From: an uncultured Mycoplasmatota bacterium
Lineage (GTDB): Bacteria > Bacillota_I > Bacilli_A > RF39 > UBA660
Direction: 5' to 3'
Length of the DNA stretch: 26,884 nucleotides
Assembly: GCA_900553395.1 (NCBI GenBank)
Contig: USDJ01000014.1
Coordinates: forward strand, 1 to 26,884
Shown: in pieces, positions 24,801 through 26,884 of the stretch
Layout: every line of letters starts with the position of its first letter
Position numbering within the stretch: position 1 is the stretch's first letter
Notes under the pieces: model-generated
Seen by the model: the letters and a program-made list of their open reading frames with translations, nothing else
The model's database searches: none
What the model was told of the DNA's origin: nothing
Position numbers and translations under genes: made by a program

Positions 24801-26516
24801 CCTGAAGAAGATATTAACGTTTCATCTACTGGTGAAGAATTATCAAATATAGTTAAATATTTATATGATATCGGTAAGGAAGAAAATCTAGAAGCTAAGC
24901 AATTGTGGCTAGATAAAATACCTGAAGATATTTATATAGAAGATTTAAAAGATAAATATAAATATAATGAATCTAGATGTATTATAAATCCAATAATAGG
25001 TGAATATGATGATCCATCAACTCAATCACAACACTTACTTACATTACCATTATCTACTGAAGGTAATACTATAATTTATGGTGCTGCTGGAATGGGTAAG
25101 GAATCATTAATGGGAACTATTATATATAATACTTTACTTAATCATACACCAGATGAGGTTAACTTTTATATTGTAGATTGTGGAGCAGAAACTTTAAAAA
25201 TGTTTGAGAGTGCACCACAAGTAGGGGATGTTATATTATCTAATGACACAGAAAAAATAAATAATTTGTTTAATTTCTTAAAAGAAGAAATAGACAAAAG
25301 AAAAAAATTATTCAGTGAATTTGGAGGAAGTTATACTAATTATATAAAAAGTAGTGGTAATATAATTCCAAATATTATAGTTATGATAAATTTGTATGAA
25401 GCTTTTGATGAACTATATCCTGATTTAGAAGATGATTTTAATTTATTAACTAGAGAAGGTTTAAAATATGGTGTGATATTTATTTTGAGTACAAGTGGAG
25501 TTAACTTTATTAGATATAAATTAAAACAAAACTTTAAACAGAATATAGTACTTCAACTAAATGATGAGAATGATTACTCTGATATAGTTGGAAATACTCA
25601 CGGACTTTATCCTTCTAAAATAAAGGGAAGAGGCTTAATAAAATTAGATGATATATATGAATTTCAATCAGCTAAGTTTAAAAATAGTGATAATGTAGAA
25701 TACGTAAAGAATGCTTGTGATTCTTTAGCGAACCAGTATGAAACTAAAGCCTTAAGTGTTCCAGTTTTACCAGAACAGGTTAATTTTGAAGAAGTTAAAG
25801 ATTATATAAGAAGCTTAGATTCTATACCTGTTGGAATAGAGAAAAATACTTTAAATGTTTCAACATTTGATCTAAGATCAAAGCCAGTAACTATTATATC
25901 TGGTACAGAATTTACTGCATTTGAATCATTTGTACCAGAATTCTTGAAGGTTTGCAGTTATAACAAAAATTTAGCAATTACTTTTATTGATGCAGAAAAA
26001 ATGTTTGAAAATGAAAAATTTAACTGCACGTATGCTAAAGATAATTTAGATTCTATTTTTGATAAGGTATATTCATATGCTAGTAAATTAAATGAAGTTT
26101 ACGTAGCTAATAACTATAGTGATCAATCAATATCAGGTTGTCAAGATTTGCTTGTCATTATAATGGGAATAAGCCAGTTTAAGAATAAATTATCAAAGGA
26201 TAATCAAGAAAAGTTAGAGAAATTTATGGAATTATTAAAAGATATTAGAAAAGTTAGTTGTGTAATTATTGATACTATAGATAATATCAAACAATTTGAA
26301 TATGAAGCATGGTATAAGAGTACAGTTACAAATAACTATGGAGTTTGGATAGGCGATGGCATATCTGATCAATTTACTATAAAATTATCAAAGAATCCTA
26401 AATATATTAAGGAAGATATTGGAAATGGCTTTGGATATAGTATTAAGAAAGGAAATCCAATTTTAATAAAAGTGTTAAGCGATTCTGTAGTGGATAATGG
26501 TGATATAGATGAATAA
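21882..26516 (+). CDS. essC: Type VII secretion ATPase EssC (YukB-like)
   Basis: This 1544-residue protein has the EssC layout. Two FHA-like domains occupy about residues 1-95 and 96-190. A pair of membrane helices lies at about 267-287 and 297-317. Three FtsK/SpoIIIE-type ATPase modules follow. The first has Walker A GMTGSGKSE (719-727) and a Walker B-like IISDE (D841, E842). The second has GAAGMGKES (1067-1075), with Glu where Ser or Thr is normal after the Lys. The third has only a degenerate SGTEFTAFES (1340-1349) with no P-loop Lys. Known role: EssC drives export of WXG100 and LXG proteins. The ribosome binding site is GAGGGTG. The stop overlaps the esaB start by eight bases. Confidence 0.93.
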   Translation: MRVSLLKNGRMYNLDLPSKVSGSFWIEDKDKNNQKRNLINIEASGGKWILKSNFETKIVVNQTPLKEKELKEYDICQLQVVGENNSFILCVTPVYDENAIELDTGMNCEIYIGNGSTNTINYFNNFIQDKQCCLNSVNGAWHIKNLGVNQVVFVNGVSVIESSLNIGDVIFIMGLKIIICGTYIIICNTQGVKSYNTQVLKKRVSLDKEINSDIKDELEDVDLRVYDKSEYFFRMPRFKTVVENEEVSIDPPPESEKDDEVPLAYSVGPMITMGITSMVTGLSSIVNVMNGTQSLSSGLPSIITCLAMLLSMIFWPLLQKKYTAKQKVKREKKRVEKYNSYIDERRKYIRGVVAKQRQSLIENNIPIEECKQIILNRKRNLWERKIEHDDFLKLRLGIGNVEPYVKVNYPEEHFSLTENNLRSVLDKLGSETKVMNDVPVATNFTDKYISAIVGKNSIIYNFTYGLILQMMAFHSYEDLKIVVLTNKENESKWSFLKKTPYCFDDEKTIRFFSTDVDEANQISIYLENHFSNRKYEDGDTSKVRNLDYKSFSPYFVILTDDYQAFRNIEIVKDVCSNKLNIGFSLIIVQDRLLGLPNECTTFINVDTNASAIFENELTKDKQQTFKADFIGNIDINEISKVVSNIPIEMAKDRYTLPNKLGFLEMYGVGKIEQLNLLNRWKVNNPITSLAAPVGVDTNGELFKLDLHEKFHGPHGLVAGMTGSGKSEFIITYILSMAINYNPDEVAFVLIDYKGGGLAGAFENKETGVKIPHLAGTITNLDVNDMKRSLASIQSELKRRQAIFNETREKLNESTIDIYKYQKLRRDGKVSIPIPHLFIISDEFAELKAQQPEFMDQLISTARIGRSLGVHLILATQKPNGVVDDQIWSNTKFRVCLKVQDKADSVDMIKCPDAASLHNVGRFYLQVGYNEFFALGQSAYAGVKYISTDKIKKKIDTNINFINNVGYVVKSVDVPEEDINVSSTGEELSNIVKYLYDIGKEENLEAKQLWLDKIPEDIYIEDLKDKYKYNESRCIINPIIGEYDDPSTQSQHLLTLPLSTEGNTIIYGAAGMGKESLMGTIIYNTLLNHTPDEVNFYIVDCGAETLKMFESAPQVGDVILSNDTEKINNLFNFLKEEIDKRKKLFSEFGGSYTNYIKSSGNIIPNIIVMINLYEAFDELYPDLEDDFNLLTREGLKYGVIFILSTSGVNFIRYKLKQNFKQNIVLQLNDENDYSDIVGNTHGLYPSKIKGRGLIKLDDIYEFQSAKFKNSDNVEYVKNACDSLANQYETKALSVPVLPEQVNFEEVKDYIRSLDSIPVGIEKNTLNVSTFDLRSKPVTIISGTEFTAFESFVPEFLKVCSYNKNLAITFIDAEKMFENEKFNCTYAKDNLDSIFDKVYSYASKLNEVYVANNYSDQSISGCQDLLVIIMGISQFKNKLSKDNQEKLEKFMELLKDIRKVSCVIIDTIDNIKQFEYEAWYKSTVTNNYGVWIGDGISDQFTIKLSKNPKYIKEDIGNGFGYSIKKGNPILIKVLSDSVVDNGDIDE

Positions 26517-26757
26517 AATACTTATAACATTAGTTGTTCCAATGATAGATAAGGAATACGATTTATTTATACCAATTTCAAAAAAAATATATGTAGCTAA
26601 GAAATTACTGATCGAAGCTGTTAATGAGTTATCAGAAGGACATTATCCTATCAAAGATAAATGTACTTTGCTTTCTACTACAGGTATACCTTTTGATGAT
26701 AAAAAGACTATAAAAGAGTCTCAAATAAAAAATGGAGATAGAATTATATTGATATAG
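26509..26757 (+). CDS. esaB: Ubiquitin-like type VII secretion protein EsaB/YukD
   Basis: This 82-residue protein has the ubiquitin-like fold pattern of EsaB/YukD: beta start ILITLVVPMIDKEYDLFIPI, a helix (VAKKLLIEAVNEL), and an ending GIPFDDKKTIKESQIKNGDR. It overlaps essC by eight bases and has its own GGTGAT four bases before the ATG inside essC. In Firmicutes YukD/EsaB is a required accessory of the T7SSb machine. In most loci it precedes essB and essC; here it follows essC directly. Confidence 0.88.
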   Translation: MNKILITLVVPMIDKEYDLFIPISKKIYVAKKLLIEAVNELSEGHYPIKDKCTLLSTTGIPFDDKKTIKESQIKNGDRIILI

Positions 26758-26771
26758 TTCTATCTTTTTTT
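26736..26771 (+). terminator. Terminator of essC-esaB
   Basis: AGATAGAA (26736-26743) pairs with TTCTATCT (26758-26765) and is followed by seven T. Its 5' arm lies inside the esaB coding end. Confidence 0.75.
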
Positions 26772-26791
26772 AAAAGATAATTGTGTAAATA

Positions 26792-26814
26792 GATCTATAA
26801 ATTTTTTATAGATC
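26792..26814. repeat. Perfect 10-bp inverted repeat
   Basis: GATCTATAAA (26792-26801) and TTTATAGATC (26805-26814) are exact inverse complements around a 3-base T loop. No T tract follows, so it is not an ordinary terminator for the plus strand. Confidence 0.6.
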
Positions 26815-26829
26815 AATTAAAGCTAAGTA

Positions 26830-26858
26830 TTGACTAAAATTGACAATTATGAGATAAT
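26830..26858 (+). promoter_or_regulatory. Promoter for a gene beyond the window
   Basis: TTGACT (26830-26835), 17 bases, GATAAT (26853-26858). AGGGG near the end (26875-26879) looks like a ribosome binding site for a start just past 26884. The gene itself is not in the window. Confidence 0.6.
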
Positions 26859-26884
26859 TTCAATGTAGAATAATAGGGGATATA

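Noticed and set aside
1..26884. tRNA, rRNA, IS elements or CRISPR arrays
   Set aside because: No cloverleaf, rRNA block, transposase or repeat-spacer array was recognised by eye; a tRNAscan and a repeat search would be decisive.

Overview
This is a very AT-rich window with the gene order, codon use and signals of a low-GC Firmicute on or near the Mollicutes branch, for example an uncultured gut Bacillus of the RF39/Tenericutes type. The evidence is a ValRS T-box, L1 and L10 leaders, a YbxB-like methyltransferase gene between rplL and rpoB, TAA-dominated stops, GGTGAT-type ribosome binding sites, and an Asn at the RpoB rifampicin position that is typical of Mollicutes. TGG is the Trp codon throughout the long genes and TGA is a very rare stop, so the code looks standard.

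Layout. Positions 1-4016 are a cell-surface block: the 3' end of a BspA-type leucine-rich-repeat protein, two pilin-like proteins (794-1873 and 3282-4013) that share a C-terminal domain, and, between them on the minus strand, a membrane-anchored metallophosphoesterase and a small membrane protein. Positions 4038-7446 are a valine T-box unit carrying an HD-domain hydrolase gene and a type-2 (archaeal-like) valS. An alanine racemase gene follows at 7643-8683.

Positions 8699-20038 are the conserved information-processing cluster secE-nusG-rplK-rplA-rplJ-rplL-(methyltransferase)-rpoB-rpoC. It has three clear promoters (secE, rplJ, rpoB), an L1-binding rRNA mimic before rplK, an L10 leader with terminator before rplJ, a hairpin after rplL and a strong terminator after rpoC. 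Downstream lies a small membrane-anchored protein gene interrupted by an in-frame TGA, then a minus-strand radical SAM gene (TIGR01212/YtqA family).

Positions 21882-26757 hold a type VII secretion pair: essC, a large FHA/FtsK-type ATPase, overlapped by esaB/yukD, a ubiquitin-like protein. A terminator, a 10-bp perfect hairpin and a strong promoter then lead to a gene whose start lies just past the window end.

How the genes work together: T-box, L1 and L10 controls tie ValRS and ribosomal-protein output to tRNA charging and free r-protein. The surface block and the T7SS pair are the envelope-interaction part. No CRISPR array, IS element, tRNA or rRNA gene was recognised. The most noteworthy observations are the natural RpoB Asn-526 equivalent, the pilin/lectin-like paralog pair, the HD gene placed under valine T-box control, and the isolated essC-esaB pair.
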